From Thiothrix sp. (GTDB lineage: Bacteria > Pseudomonadota > Gammaproteobacteria > Thiotrichales > Thiotrichaceae), in the NCBI GenBank assembly GCA_008015155.1, contig SSFA01000026.1, positions 1 to 64,000 of the forward strand: 64,000 nt of DNA, given 5' to 3'. Position 1 is the first letter of the stretch, and each line of letters opens with the position of its first letter. Positions 1-9,188 of this stretch are shown piece by piece. The notes under the pieces were generated by a model. That model was not told where the DNA came from and did not search any database. It saw only the letters and a program-made list of their open reading frames with translations. The position numbers and the translations under genes are program-made.

Positions 1-555
1 ATAGCGGCCCAGTTGACTGTTGTTGTCATGTATGATGACTCCTCCATTTATGACAAAAACATGCATTGCACCAATGCATCGGGATGCCCACCAGCAGCAC
101 TTACAGCAAACATAGTACCGGGGCAGCCCGATAATGGCATTTGAGGTGTAAAAAAGGTGTAAACAGAAGGAGTCTGTACTAAGTACTATACCAAAATGAT
201 TAAGTACATAGTCGCGGGCTACAGGCAAAAAGGAGGTTTTGTCCCATATCAAGAAAAGTTTGAAAGACTTAGTGAGCAAGTCGAGGCAGTCACAACCAGC
301 TCAAGTGCCTTTGTTGAAGAAAGTTAATTTTTTGCTTAAGTTTTATGTATACTCGCCTGCTTCGGAGAAACCAAACTTCTTAGCTTAACGAAAACTAGCA
401 GCATGGCAAATAAACCATGATAAAGGTCAAGTTTTGAAAATCGGTACTTGGAGAGTATTAGCTCCTTCCAATATAATCTCCCCCGTTTAACAGCTTTTTC
501 ACTTTTTCAGTCTTATGTGGCGAACCTAAAGGGGTTCGATCTAAGGGAGAACAAC
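1..555. other. Non-coding leader region with one weak small ORF
   Basis: I can defend no gene in this stretch. A 43-codon reading frame runs from ATG 196 to TAA 327 (starts MIKYIVAGYRQKGG) but has no Shine-Dalgarno sequence and matches no family I recognise. It may be the tail of a decayed gene. An open frame from a TTG at 448 joins the cytochrome gene downstream, but the GTG at 556 is the better start for that gene, so 328-555 is probably its promoter and leader. I saw no tRNA-like fold. Confidence 0.4.
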
Positions 556-1461
556 GTGGCTTCAATTCCAAAAGATCCTTACGCTAAACCCGTTTTGATT
601 GGTGGTTTAGTGATTCTAGGTACAGCAGTAGCAGTACTTGTATCTAATTTATTCAGTACGATCCACCGTAACACTACCGTGGGCGCTAACGATACAAGTA
701 TGTTTGAAGCGGCTGCAGCGGCTAACTTACAGCCAATTGGGACTGTAGTCACTGTTGATAAATCGATTGCTCCAGTAGCACGTACCGGCGAACAAGTATT
801 TAATGCAGTGTGTACTTCTTGCCATACCGCTGGCGTTTTAAATGCACCAAAAATTGATGATAAAGCAGCTTGGGAGCCACGGGCAGCCAAAGGTTTAACA
901 GGTCTGTTAGCCTCTGCTACTAATGGGTTGAATCAAATGCCTGCTAGAGGCGGCGACCCCACTATTACTGATCAAGAGCTGACCGATGCTATTGTTTATA
1001 TGACAGGTAAGGCTGGCATTGACTTGAGTAAAGATGCTGGCGCAGGTGGAGCAGCTCCAGCGGCAGCAGCTCCAGCGGCAGCAGCTCCAGCGGCAGCAGC
1101 TCCAGCGGCAGCAGCTCCAGCGGCAGCAGCTCCAGCGGCAGCAGCTCCAGCGGCAGCAGCTCCAGCGGCAGCAGCTCCAGCGGCAGCAAACTCCACTACA
1201 CAAGTTACGTCAAGCGTTAGTGCTGATGGTGAAAAGGTTTATCGTAGCATTTGCTTCTCTTGCCACGATGTAGGCATCGCCAACTCACCTAAACTAGGCG
1301 ACAAAGCCGCTTGGGCTCCGCGTATTGCTGCAGGGCAAGATTCACTTTACAACCATGCTATTAATGGTTTGAACGCTATGCCCGCTAAAGGTGGCAACCC
1401 AGCACTCTCTGATGCTGATATCAAAGCAGCTGTTGACTGGATGACTGCCCAAGTTCAGTAA
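556..1461 (+). CDS. Membrane-anchored di-haem cytochrome c (cytochrome c5-type, two domains)
   Basis: A 301-residue electron-transfer protein, probably in the periplasm and held by an N-terminal membrane segment at about residues 12-33. Two homologous class I/c5-like domains each carry a CxxCH haem site (C86-C89-H90 and C233-C236-H237). Each also has a likely Met ligand in the motifs GLNQMPARGG and GLNAMPAKGG. They are joined by an Ala/Pro linker (about residues 166-210) encoded by a perfect tandem repeat. The GTG start at 556 is preferred because AAGGGAG lies about 7 nt upstream; an upstream TTG at 448 would add 36 residues without such a site. A strong terminator follows. Such proteins usually carry electrons to a terminal oxidase; the partner here is unknown. 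Confidence 0.9.
   Translation: MASIPKDPYAKPVLIGGLVILGTAVAVLVSNLFSTIHRNTTVGANDTSMFEAAAAANLQPIGTVVTVDKSIAPVARTGEQVFNAVCTSCHTAGVLNAPKIDDKAAWEPRAAKGLTGLLASATNGLNQMPARGGDPTITDQELTDAIVYMTGKAGIDLSKDAGAGGAAPAAAAPAAAAPAAAAPAAAAPAAAAPAAAAPAAAAPAAAAPAAANSTTQVTSSVSADGEKVYRSICFSCHDVGIANSPKLGDKAAWAPRIAAGQDSLYNHAINGLNAMPAKGGNPALSDADIKAAVDWMTAQVQ
1051..1185 (+). repeat. Nine perfect 15-bp tandem repeats (unit gcagctccagcggca)
   Basis: Nine identical direct copies of a 15-bp unit encode the pentapeptide AAPAA. They form the flexible linker between the two haem domains of the cytochrome. Because 15 is a multiple of three, gain or loss of units keeps the frame and changes only linker length. Identity at every position, including synonymous sites, suggests recent expansion or homogenisation. 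Confidence 0.98.
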
Positions 1462-1481
1462 TTATCTTAGATCATAGATTT

Positions 1482-1508
1482 AAAAAGGCGCTGTATTAGC
1501 GCCTTTTT
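1482..1508 (+). terminator. Rho-independent terminator of the di-haem cytochrome gene
   Basis: A 10-bp perfect stem (aaaaaggcgc / gcgccttttt) with a 7-nt loop ends in a T-run, 20 nt after the stop codon. Confidence 0.9.
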
Positions 1509-1607
1509 AGTTTTCGCCATCTAAATAGCAACAATCTCCGTTTTACGTTTAGTTTTATCTCCAAACCACTGCTATCCTGCAGGCTTTTCATTTCAAAAGC
1601 ACCACCA

Positions 1608-2381
1608 ATGGATTTATTTGCCAGTCTCGGCTCCATCGACTTAAATTTGTTTTTAATCCTATTCGTAATAGCAACCATCGCAGGCTGTATAGATGCTATT
1701 GCAGGTGGCGGTGGCCTCCTGACTATTCCTGCCTTACTGTGGGCAGGCCTCCCCCCGATTCAAGCTCTAGCCACTAATAAACTACAATCGAGCTTTGGTT
1801 CACTGACAGCCACTTGGAACTATACGCGACAAGGGTTAATTAAGCCTTCAGAACATCGTCTAGCTATTGCTTTAACCTTTGTCGGTGCTATGTGTGGTGC
1901 TTGGGTAGTGCAACAGATCGATGCTTCCTTTTTGGCTAAATTGATTCCTATTTTGATGATTTGTTTTGCTCTCTACTTTATGTTTTCGCCCAAATTAGGT
2001 GATCAAGAACGGCATCAACGTATTAGCAAAAATTTATTTGCTGCCACAGCAGGCTTAGGAATTGGCTTTTATGATGGCTTTTTTGGCCCTGGAACTGGCA
2101 CATTTTTCGTCATTGCCTTTGTTACGCTGCTTGGCTATAGCTTACCTCGTGCTACGGGTGGGACTAAACTCCTTAATTTTACAAGTAATATTGCCTCGCT
2201 GATACTCTTTGCCTTCTCAGGACATGTCTTATGGCTCTTAGGTTTAGGTATGGGTTTTGGACAAATTATCGGCAGTTATATAGGTTCAAAGCTAGTCATT
2301 AAGCATGGTAGCCGTCTTATTCGACCTTTATTAGTGATTGTTTCGTTACTCGTGTCACTCCGTCTGTTACTTCAAACCTAA
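1608..2381 (+). CDS. TSUP family (TauE/SafE) membrane transporter
   Basis: A 257-residue inner-membrane protein with about eight hydrophobic segments and the TauE/SafE pattern. The N-terminal half has a Gly-rich GCIDAIAGGGGLLTIP motif and the second half has a GFYDGFFGPGTG motif. Members export sulfite, sulfoacetate or related anions, or take up organosulfur compounds. The substrate cannot be read from sequence. In a likely sulfide oxidiser, sulfite or thiosulfate handling is a reasonable guess. The ATG at 1608 has only a weak ribosome-binding site. It stands alone between two terminator-bounded genes. Confidence 0.9.
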   Translation: MDLFASLGSIDLNLFLILFVIATIAGCIDAIAGGGGLLTIPALLWAGLPPIQALATNKLQSSFGSLTATWNYTRQGLIKPSEHRLAIALTFVGAMCGAWVVQQIDASFLAKLIPILMICFALYFMFSPKLGDQERHQRISKNLFAATAGLGIGFYDGFFGPGTGTFFVIAFVTLLGYSLPRATGGTKLLNFTSNIASLILFAFSGHVLWLLGLGMGFGQIIGSYIGSKLVIKHGSRLIRPLLVIVSLLVSLRLLLQT

Positions 2382-2514
2382 CGCCAGATTAACAAAAATC
2401 GGTTTGAACTTTTTTTAATCAGATCACTACCTAGCAGTGGATTGACTAAAATTATATCAATTTAAAAATCTATAATCGGCTTGTTGGGACGACAACTTGT
2501 AGAGGCAATAAAGT

Positions 2515-2868
2515 ATGAGAAGCTGTGTTAACAGTATGAGGGTAGGCGGTCTTTGTCTGATTGCATTATTGATGCTATCTGAAGCCGCATCCGCAGCGAC
2601 CATTAGAGGCGTGACGGGTCAACTTAAATTATTAGCTACCATCAATGGTGAACCTATTTTTAAGGAGGTCGTATGGCATCTACGCCCACTGAAACCGATG
2701 AATCAGATGACGAATAGCACCGAGGTTACTATTACACGCCACTCAGCAGTTGTAGACTTAGAAGCAGGTAAATACCAAGTGAATGCTACAGCTGGGAATA
2801 AAACCGAGACCCAGATTATTACTATTGAAGAGGGCGGGAAGCACAATTTGATTTTGAACTTGCGCTAA
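2515..2868 (+). CDS. Small secreted protein of unknown function
   Basis: A 117-residue protein with a clear signal peptide (hydrophobic core GGLCLIALLMLS, probable cleavage after ASA near residue 28). The mature part is a short beta-rich domain whose pattern recalls small Ig- or carboxypeptidase-regulatory-like folds: alternating hydrophobics, a conserved-looking LEAGKYQVNATAG strand pair, and a TQIITIEEG end. I do not recognise a named family. The start is supported by GAGG upstream. A TATAAT-like -10 at 2471-2476 lies upstream, but no -35 at proper spacing is seen. Confidence 0.75.
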   Translation: MRSCVNSMRVGGLCLIALLMLSEAASAATIRGVTGQLKLLATINGEPIFKEVVWHLRPLKPMNQMTNSTEVTITRHSAVVDLEAGKYQVNATAGNKTETQIITIEEGGKHNLILNLR

Positions 2869-2881
2869 GCCTTCCAGCATC

Positions 2882-2912
2882 AACTCGATCTAACAAGCAC
2901 CTAGATCGAGTT
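2882..2912. terminator. Bidirectional hairpin between convergent genes
   Basis: A perfect 10-bp inverted repeat (aactcgatct / agatcgagtt, 11-nt loop) lies between the end of the secreted-protein gene and the end of purH. There is no long T-run, so termination strength is uncertain. Confidence 0.6.
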
Positions 2913-2925
2913 CATAAGTGATCCT

Positions 2926-4518
2926 CTAATGTCTAAAGTGACGCATACCTGTAAATACCATCGCGATTCCATGTTCATTTGCCGCATCGATTAATTCCTG
3001 ATCACGCATTGAGCCGCCTGGCTGAATCACCGCCTTAATGCCTACAGCCGCTGCATTATCTATCCCATCCCGGAAGGGAAAAAAAGCATCTGAAGCCATT
3101 ACTGAGCCTGTCACAACTAAACCGGCATGCTCAGCTTTGATCGCTGCAATCCGTGCTGAATTAACACGGCTCATCTGCCCTGCTCCGACTCCAATCGTCA
3201 TACAATCTTTGGCATAAACAATTGCATTAGATTTCACAAACTTCGCGACTCGCCACGCAAACTGTAGATCATTTAACTCTGTTTCAGTGGGTTGACGTTG
3301 AGTAACAACACTTAAACTATCAAAGAGTGCAACATCTGCGGTTTGTACTAACAAACCACCATGCACTCGCTTAAAATCTAGACTAGCTTCAGCACGAGTC
3401 TGCCATTGTTCAACCGTTAATAAGCGGACATTTTTCTTAGCTGCTACGATGGCGACAGCTTGGGGAGTAACTCCAGGGGCAATCATCACTTCTACAAATT
3501 GGCGCTCAACAATCAGTTGCGCTGTGTCCGCATCGAGCGGGCGATTAAAAGCAATAATTCCACCGAACGCTGATTCTGGATCAGTGCTATACGCGCGGTT
3601 ATAGGCTTCTAATAAATTTGCACCTACCGCAACTCCGCAAGGATTCGCATGTTTTACAATGACACAAGCAGGTGCATCAAATTGCTTAACACATTCTAAA
3701 GCAGCATCAGTATCGGCAATATTATTGTAAGATAGCTCCTTGCCTTGAATTTGCGTAGCACTAGCAATACTACCTACAGGTGGATGCTGTTCTGCATAAA
3801 AAGCTGCTTGCTGATGAGAATTCTCGCCATAGCGCAAATCTTGCAGTTTATTCATTTGCAAATTGAAAGTACGCGGAAATTGCAAAGGCGCGGTGTGGGA
3901 ACCTCCGGAAACTCGCGAACCAAAATAATTAGCAATCATGCCATCATAATGCGAGGTATGTTCAAAGGCTTTAATTGCTAGATCTAAACGAGTTTCTGGG
4001 CTAATTCGCCCCCCATCTTGCTGCATTTCGGCTTGAATACGCGCATAGTCATTTGGATTGACAATAATCGTCACATGCGCGTGATTCTTAGCACTCGCCC
4101 GAACCATGGCTGGCCCACCAATATCAATATTTTCTACTGCATCTTCAAGGCTACAATCAGCTTTAGCAACAGTGGCCTCAAACGGATAAAGATTCACAAC
4201 AATTAGATCAATCCGCCCGATCCCATGCGCCTCCATTACTGCGTCATCCGTACCACGTCGTCCTAAAATCCCACCATGAATTTTTGGGTGTAAAGTCTTT
4301 ACCCGCCCATCCATCATTTCTGGAAAACCAGTATGGCTAGAAACCTCAATCACTGGAATTTGATGATCTGCGAGCAGCTTAGCCGTACCACCGGTTGACA
4401 GTAGCTCAACACCTTGCGCCTGTAAAAACTGAGCAAATTCGAGAATACCTGTCTTATCAGAAACGCTTAATAAAGCACGGGTCACAGGCAAATTGGATTG
4501 ATTAGCAGAACTCGTCAT
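2926..4518 (-). CDS. purH: Bifunctional AICAR transformylase / IMP cyclohydrolase
   Basis: Catalyses the last two steps of de novo purine synthesis in the cytosol: formylation of AICAR with 10-formyl-THF, then ring closure to IMP. The N-terminal MGS-like cyclohydrolase domain begins with [15 protein letters not shown] and includes STGGTAKLL and [15 protein letters not shown]. The transformylase domain carries [12 protein letters not shown] and [11 protein letters not shown]. Length (530 aa from ATG 4518) is normal. A TTG 21 nt upstream is possible, but the inferred promoter (-10 at 4552-4557) would leave it almost no leader. The gene is monocistronic, convergent with the small secreted protein. 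Confidence 0.97.
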   Translation of the reverse strand: MTSSANQSNLPVTRALLSVSDKTGILEFAQFLQAQGVELLSTGGTAKLLADHQIPVIEVSSHTGFPEMMDGRVKTLHPKIHGGILGRRGTDDAVMEAHGIGRIDLIVVNLYPFEATVAKADCSLEDAVENIDIGGPAMVRASAKNHAHVTIIVNPNDYARIQAEMQQDGGRISPETRLDLAIKAFEHTSHYDGMIANYFGSRVSGGSHTAPLQFPRTFNLQMNKLQDLRYGENSHQQAAFYAEQHPPVGSIASATQIQGKELSYNNIADTDAALECVKQFDAPACVIVKHANPCGVAVGANLLEAYNRAYSTDPESAFGGIIAFNRPLDADTAQLIVERQFVEVMIAPGVTPQAVAIVAAKKNVRLLTVEQWQTRAEASLDFKRVHGGLLVQTADVALFDSLSVVTQRQPTETELNDLQFAWRVAKFVKSNAIVYAKDCMTIGVGAGQMSRVNSARIAAIKAEHAGLVVTGSVMASDAFFPFRDGIDNAAAVGIKAVIQPGGSMRDQELIDAANEHGIAMVFTGMRHFRH

Positions 4519-4551
4519 GGGGTTTGAATCCGGGGTCAAAGAAAAGCGCCT

Positions 4552-4580
4552 ATTGTAACGACTTGCTAGAAACAGGCCAA
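4552..4580 (-). promoter_or_regulatory. Candidate sigma-70 promoter of purH
   Basis: On the minus strand TTGGCC (4580-4575) and TACAAT (4557-4552) are separated by 17 nt. Transcription would start near 4545, about 27 nt before ATG 4518. No PurR-like operator was recognised. Confidence 0.5.
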
Positions 4581-4741
4581 TCTACCTGTCAATACTATTC
4601 AGCTGATGAATCATTCAGGCTTTGCCATTTACAAAGCCCAAAAATTAATTAATTTCAGATTTTTTTCGTCCAAATTTCAGGACAATTCAAAGCTATTAGC
4701 CTGATGCTAAGAGTTTCAATAAGCATACGTGGGATCTCATC

Positions 4742-5485
4742 ATGAAACTGAAACAGCTTATATTCTGTGCAGCATTGGCTATGGCCTACCAACAACATGC
4801 CTTAGCGGCAGATTTACCCTTTATTCCCAAGCGCACGAATGTCTCTGCAGAAGCTTCACCAACAGACGATGGAGAGAGGCTAACACGCCCCAGCGCAGTT
4901 GATCCAAAAATTTATGGCAAAACGATAGGCAATTGGGGGCATGCTTGGTGGAGCTGGGCTTTTAATATACCTAAAGCGACAAACCCTCTATTAAGTAATG
5001 GAGCAATAGATTGCTCAATCGGACAGAGCGGCAAAGTTTGGTTTCTAGCAGGGAACTTTGGCGAAACCAGTAAACGCTCTTGTACTATTCCGCAAGGGAA
5101 AGCCTTGTTTTTCCCTATATATAATAGTGTTTGGTGGACGCCTGCTCCTGGAACAGATGCTGGCTGTAAAAATGAACTAGATTGTCGTAAAGAAGTGGGG
5201 GCATCTTTAGGAGAACTAAACTATACCTGTAAAGTAGATGGACAAGACTGTGCATGGAAATACTCCATTGTGCGTGCTCAATCAGATAACTTACCTTTTA
5301 CGATCAATACGGACTCTATTCTCGTGACGGAATATGAAGATATACCTGGCACACGTGATGTTTCTATTTCGGATGGCTATTGGGTCATGCTGCCTCCTTT
5401 AAAGGCTGGACAACATAAAATACGCTTTAAGGCCAAGGCTGGCGACTTTGCACTTGATGTAACATACAACTTAACTGTGCAATAA
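4742..5485 (+). CDS. Secreted protein of an unnamed conserved family
   Basis: A 247-residue exported protein with a signal peptide (cleavage near ALA-ADLP, residue 23). The mature part begins with Trp-rich GNWGHAWWSWAFNIP, then GKVWFLAGNFG, IPQGKALFFPIYNSVWW and a C-terminal beta-rich stretch. I recognise this arrangement from uncharacterised secreted proteins in several bacterial groups, but know no function. Five cysteines in the mature part suggest disulfides. The ATG at 4742 follows a GGGAT-type site. The gene is flanked by a divergent purH and a downstream hairpin. Confidence 0.75.
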   Translation: MKLKQLIFCAALAMAYQQHALAADLPFIPKRTNVSAEASPTDDGERLTRPSAVDPKIYGKTIGNWGHAWWSWAFNIPKATNPLLSNGAIDCSIGQSGKVWFLAGNFGETSKRSCTIPQGKALFFPIYNSVWWTPAPGTDAGCKNELDCRKEVGASLGELNYTCKVDGQDCAWKYSIVRAQSDNLPFTINTDSILVTEYEDIPGTRDVSISDGYWVMLPPLKAGQHKIRFKAKAGDFALDVTYNLTVQ

Positions 5486-5530
5486 GCAGTGTAGACTTAA
5501 ATCTTATTTCAACCTTGTAAGTTTGGCTTA

Positions 5531-5562
5531 TCCGGCATCCCTCTGCATAGAGAGATGCCGGA
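5531..5562 (+). terminator. Hairpin after the secreted-protein gene
   Basis: A long near-perfect stem-loop (tccggcatc...gatgccgga, 14 of 15 pairs) starts 45 nt after the stop. It lacks a following T-run, so it may be a 3' stabilising hairpin instead of a terminator. Confidence 0.55.
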
Positions 5563-5674
5563 TAGCCTATGCCACTCACGCTGACTTTTGCCCACTAGGC
5601 TAAACAACTGGCTTAGGTACATAGTGAACTCCGTCAAATCAACACAAATTTAATCTTACTTGGAGATCACTTAA

Positions 5675-5974
5675 ATGAAAAAATTAGCTTTACTAAGTTT
5701 AGTCGCTAGCACTGCTTTATTTGCCCAAGCTGCTTTTGCTGAACCTACTTGCACGAAAGAGCCCAAAGACAAATGGATGACTGAATTAGATGCGCAAAAG
5801 AAAATTGTAGGTGAGATGGGTTATGTCATTTACAAATTTAAAGAAAGCGAAGGCGCCTGCTATGAAATCTATGGTATGGGTACTAAAGAAGGTGGTGCAG
5901 CAGGCGAAATGGAAAAAGTGGAGATTTATTTTAACCCTGTCGATTTAAGCATCGCTGAAAAGAAAAAAGATTAA
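5675..5974 (+). CDS. PepSY-domain small periplasmic protein
   Basis: A 99-residue protein with a typical signal peptide cleaved after AFA (residue 22). The mature 77 residues fit the small PepSY_2-type proteins: CTKEPKDKWM, then EMGYVIYKFKESEGACYEIYG, then VEIYFNPVDL. Two cysteines sit in the positions typical of this group and may form a disulfide. These proteins often neighbour cytochrome b561 or cytochrome c genes, as here (next gene is a cytochrome c, then a cytochrome b). Function is unproven; PepSY domains are thought to bind or modulate proteins or redox partners. SD GGAG lies upstream of the ATG. Confidence 0.85.
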   Translation: MKKLALLSLVASTALFAQAAFAEPTCTKEPKDKWMTELDAQKKIVGEMGYVIYKFKESEGACYEIYGMGTKEGGAAGEMEKVEIYFNPVDLSIAEKKKD

Positions 5975-6025
5975 CCCAAAACCACCAATAACTACTCAAC
6001 TATCATCTCCCTGATAGTAACAGTT

Positions 6026-6057
6026 TCCCCTCTCAACACCCTTGGAGGGGATTTTGC
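6026..6057. terminator. Terminator between convergent PepSY and cytochrome c genes
   Basis: A stem tcccctc / gagggga with a 12-nt loop is followed by ATTTT on the plus strand, 50 nt after the PepSY stop. An additional small hairpin (actatca...tgatagt) lies just before it. Confidence 0.7.
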
Positions 6058-6074
6058 TGTTGGAATACTGCTTA

Positions 6075-6533
6075 TTAAGGTTTCTTACCATGCTCCGCTT
6101 GATAGTGCGCGGCATACCAATCTGGTTTAGTAAGATCAGTATCATAAATAAACTCAGCTACTGCCTGTAGATCAGCCTCACTCAGTTGAGTCTGAGCTGG
6201 CATCAAGCCAAACTTTTTTACTGCACCCGGCATTAGCACGTCCTGCGGATTGGGCGCTTGAACCCATGCAACGATTCGTTGAATAAAGGCAGCACGCTCT
6301 GGATAAGCTTTAAGCACGTGATCTTTCACTCCGAATAAGGGTGGAGCTACTCCTTCCTCTTTGGTAGCCAAAGCATGGCAACTCATACAAGCAGACTGAT
6401 AAACTCTTGCACCTGGATGTGTAGCTTTAGCCAAAGCGCTAGGCTCTAAATTGATCCCATGTTGCTCATGATCTGAACAAGACATCACGGCTATAGCAAG
6501 CAAAATTACTGCAATACCTTCTCTAATTTTCAT
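6075..6533 (-). CDS. Lipoprotein monohaem cytochrome c
   Basis: A 152-residue class I cytochrome c with a lipoprotein signal: hydrophobic core followed by lipobox VMSC, with Cys19 to be lipidated. The haem site is C49-C52-H53 (CMSCH). A likely Met ligand lies in KKFGLMPAQ near residue 107. The ATG at 6533 is chosen over the longer frame from 6590 because it begins the signal peptide directly and has AAGAG upstream. It probably shuttles electrons in the periplasm while tethered to a membrane. It diverges from a cytochrome b561 gene, a plausible partner. Confidence 0.88.
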   Translation of the reverse strand: MKIREGIAVILLAIAVMSCSDHEQHGINLEPSALAKATHPGARVYQSACMSCHALATKEEGVAPPLFGVKDHVLKAYPERAAFIQRIVAWVQAPNPQDVLMPGAVKKFGLMPAQTQLSEADLQAVAEFIYDTDLTKPDWYAAHYQAEHGKKP

Positions 6534-6724
6534 ATTAACTCTTAAATGATGAAGCGATTCAAACAAAGATCCTAAAAGGCAATGCCACAAACAGCCTATA
6601 GAGCATTTGTCCTAAAGACCTAAAGCTAAGGGTTTTGTATGCTCGCAGCCCATATCTCTAATAGAGTAAGACATCAGACTGGAGGGACAATGCACCCTTC
6701 AATCACTGCTAGAGCACTAAAGTC

Positions 6725-7279
6725 ATGCAACAAGAAATAAAAGTATGGGATTTATTTGTACGCATGTTTCATTGGTCAGTTGTCATCCTATTTATGCTTG
6801 ATTTTTGGCTGATAGAGGATGATGGAGGCTGGTCCTTACATCGCATTTTTGGCTATGCGATTGGAGTATTACTAATCTTACGCATCATTTGGGGATTCAT
6901 TGGCCCGCATACTGCGCGCTTTGCTAGTTTTTTCCCAACCCCAAGCCGACTTACTAAACACGTTAACGATCTAAAGCAGCGCAATATTGACCCACGTGAA
7001 GGCCATAACCCAATGGGTGGAGCGATGGTGATTGTTTTACTGCTCATGTTGGCAGTCATTACTTTATCGGGTTGGATGCAAACTTGGGATCTATTTTGGG
7101 GTGAAGAATGGCTAGAAGAAGTTCATGAAATCGCGGCTAACCTCACTATGTTTCTAGTCAGTATTCATGTAGCTGCCGTTGTAATAATGACGAAAGTGAC
7201 AGGTATCCCCTTATTGCGTACTATGCTGACGGGCAAACGAACAGGGCTGTTGGTAACTCATAATGATTCTAAGCAATAA
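6725..7279 (+). CDS. Cytochrome b561-family di-haem membrane protein (paralogue 1)
   Basis: A 184-residue, four-helix inner-membrane cytochrome b of the prokaryotic b561 / hydrogenase b-subunit type. It has the typical opening KVWDLFVRMFHWS (haem His in FHW), LHRIFGYAIG, a GHNPMGG loop, EVHEIAANL and SIHVAAV, which together supply four haem-ligand histidines. It likely passes electrons between the quinone pool and periplasmic cytochromes. It overlaps the next gene by 17 nt, implying translational coupling, and has an AT-rich divergent promoter region shared with the lipoprotein cytochrome c. Confidence 0.92.
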   Translation: MQQEIKVWDLFVRMFHWSVVILFMLDFWLIEDDGGWSLHRIFGYAIGVLLILRIIWGFIGPHTARFASFFPTPSRLTKHVNDLKQRNIDPREGHNPMGGAMVIVLLLMLAVITLSGWMQTWDLFWGEEWLEEVHEIAANLTMFLVSIHVAAVVIMTKVTGIPLLRTMLTGKRTGLLVTHNDSKQ

Positions 7280-9188
7280 TACAGGAAAAACCTTTATCCC
7301 ACCGCGTTATCGTAGTTTATTTTGGGTATTGCTGTTATTCCTACTCATTAATCTATTAACTCGGATAGGCTTAATTCTATTTGAAGGCGATACCCAGAAT
7401 CTTTCTTTCCAGATCCTACCCAAAATTTTATTCAGCGGGTTCATCTATGATTTAAGTGTAGGCACTTATGTCCTGATTCCCTTTGTACTCTTAGCCTTAA
7501 TTTGCGGCAATGGTGCTAAACGGCGCTGGCTCTTTGCCGTTTTGTCTACCGCTCTCTTAGCTGTAGCCGTGTTCAGCTTTTTATTCACGGCTTTGGCAGA
7601 GGGCACGTTTTGGAATGAGTTCTCCTCACGCTTTAATTTTATCGCTGTCGATTACCTCATTTATACACGCGAAGTCTTAGGCAATATCTGGCAATCTTAT
7701 CCCGTGACTTGGTTATTATTGGGCTTAGCCGGTATTGCTTTAGGTTTACTGTGGCTAGTACGCAAACCCTTTTGGAATGCAGCGCTCGCTGATGCGGGTA
7801 ACTTGCCTAAACGCTTAGTTGTCACTCTGCTCTTTTTATCCTTGCCGGTCGCCAGTTTTTTTCTAGTTAATGATCATCTCCGCGATGGCTTTACGCGCCC
7901 CGCTGAACGTGAATTAGCAAGTAATGGTTATTATGAGTTCATGCGTGCCTTCCGTAGCAATGATCTGGATTATTTTAAATTTTATAAAACCCTGCCTACT
8001 GAACAAGCGAATCAAGCTCTGCAACAGGCCTTTAAGCAAGGTCAAGCTGAGCTTAAATTTATACCTAGCTCCATGCCGACCGCGCATGCCATTCAGCCGT
8101 CGCTAGCACCTTTACAAAAAAATGTCGTACTGATTTCTATTGAGAGCTTAGGGGCTGATTTTGTAGAGTCGCTTGGTGGTAAAGCTGGCTTAACCCCAAA
8201 CTTAGATCGTTTTGCTAAACAGGGTATGATTTTTACGCAGCTTTATGCAACTGGCTTACGTACAGTTCGTGGCTTAGAAGCACTTACCCTATCTATTCCA
8301 CCTACACCGGGTCACGCAGTCCCTGCCCGTCAGCATAATACTGGCTTACAAAGCTTAGGTGGTGTCTTAAAGCAAAATGGCTATACGCCTTTTTATATTT
8401 ATGGGGGCTATAGCTATTTTGACAATATGGAAAACTTCTTTACGGGTAATGGTTATCAAGTGGTGGATCGGACTGATGTAGCCGCTGCAGATATTCATCA
8501 TGAAACCATTTGGGGCATTGCTGACGAAGATATTTTACATCATGCGATTGGTGTGATTAGTCAGCAAGCAGCTAAGGGCAACAAGGTCTTTGCCCATATT
8601 ATGACCACTTCTAATCATCGGCCTTTCACTTATCCTGAAGGACGGATTGATATTCCTTCCGGCAGTGGCCGAGAAGGTGCGGTTAAATATACTGATTGGG
8701 CGCTTGGCAATTTTATGCAGGAAGCTAGCCAACAACCTTGGTTTAAAGATACTCTGTTTGTTTTTGTAGCTGATCACACTTCACACGGTCGTGGGCGCAC
8801 AGATTTACCGCCTGAAAACTACCGAATTCCTATGATTATCTATGCACCAGACTTCATTCAACCACAAAGTATTGATGCCTTAGCTTCACAAATTGATGTA
8901 GCTCCCACTATTTTAGGCCTACTGAATATTCCTTATGTCTCTGAATTTTATGGCCAAGATATTCGCTTAGCAGCTGCACAAAACCCACGGGCGTTTATGT
9001 CAAACTATCTGACCGTCGGTTATCTAAAAAATAATAAAGTCATTGAGCTAATGCCGAAACAAACTACTAAAGTCGTTGATGCACAAACTGGCGCTGAACT
9101 TCCAGCTGACCCTGTAGCGACTGATGAAGCAATCGCCTATTATCAAACAGCGGCAGCACGTCTAAATGCACTACAAGCGACGCCATAA
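7263..9188 (+). CDS. LTA-synthase / MdoB-family membrane sulfatase
   Basis: A 641-residue protein: about five N-terminal membrane helices (to about residue 203) followed by a periplasmic alkaline-phosphatase/sulfatase-fold domain (about 285-610). Visible catalytic features are VLISIESLGADF (metal ligand Glu294), the GLRTVRGLEALTLSIPP nucleophile region (Thr334 likely) and VADHTSHGRG (metal ligands near 503). In Gram-negatives such proteins transfer phosphoglycerol or phosphoethanolamine groups to glycans or lipids. The donor and acceptor here are unknown. It overlaps both the preceding cytochrome b gene and the following outer-membrane protein gene, suggesting one mRNA. Confidence 0.93.
   Translation: MILSNNTGKTFIPPRYRSLFWVLLLFLLINLLTRIGLILFEGDTQNLSFQILPKILFSGFIYDLSVGTYVLIPFVLLALICGNGAKRRWLFAVLSTALLAVAVFSFLFTALAEGTFWNEFSSRFNFIAVDYLIYTREVLGNIWQSYPVTWLLLGLAGIALGLLWLVRKPFWNAALADAGNLPKRLVVTLLFLSLPVASFFLVNDHLRDGFTRPAERELASNGYYEFMRAFRSNDLDYFKFYKTLPTEQANQALQQAFKQGQAELKFIPSSMPTAHAIQPSLAPLQKNVVLISIESLGADFVESLGGKAGLTPNLDRFAKQGMIFTQLYATGLRTVRGLEALTLSIPPTPGHAVPARQHNTGLQSLGGVLKQNGYTPFYIYGGYSYFDNMENFFTGNGYQVVDRTDVAAADIHHETIWGIADEDILHHAIGVISQQAAKGNKVFAHIMTTSNHRPFTYPEGRIDIPSGSGREGAVKYTDWALGNFMQEASQQPWFKDTLFVFVADHTSHGRGRTDLPPENYRIPMIIYAPDFIQPQSIDALASQIDVAPTILGLLNIPYVSEFYGQDIRLAAAQNPRAFMSNYLTVGYLKNNKVIELMPKQTTKVVDAQTGAELPADPVATDEAIAYYQTAAARLNALQATP

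Noticed and set aside
332..353. TTGCTT ... TATACT promoter before the di-haem cytochrome
   Set aside because: The spacer is only 10 nt, too short.
907..1203. Reverse-strand and alternative-frame ORFs through the 15-bp repeat
   Set aside because: They are open only because the repeat has no stops in any frame; the plus-strand frame carries two haem motifs.
2442..2476. TTGACT ... TATAAT promoter before the small secreted gene
   Set aside because: The spacer is 23 nt, too long for sigma-70; only the -10-like box is noted.
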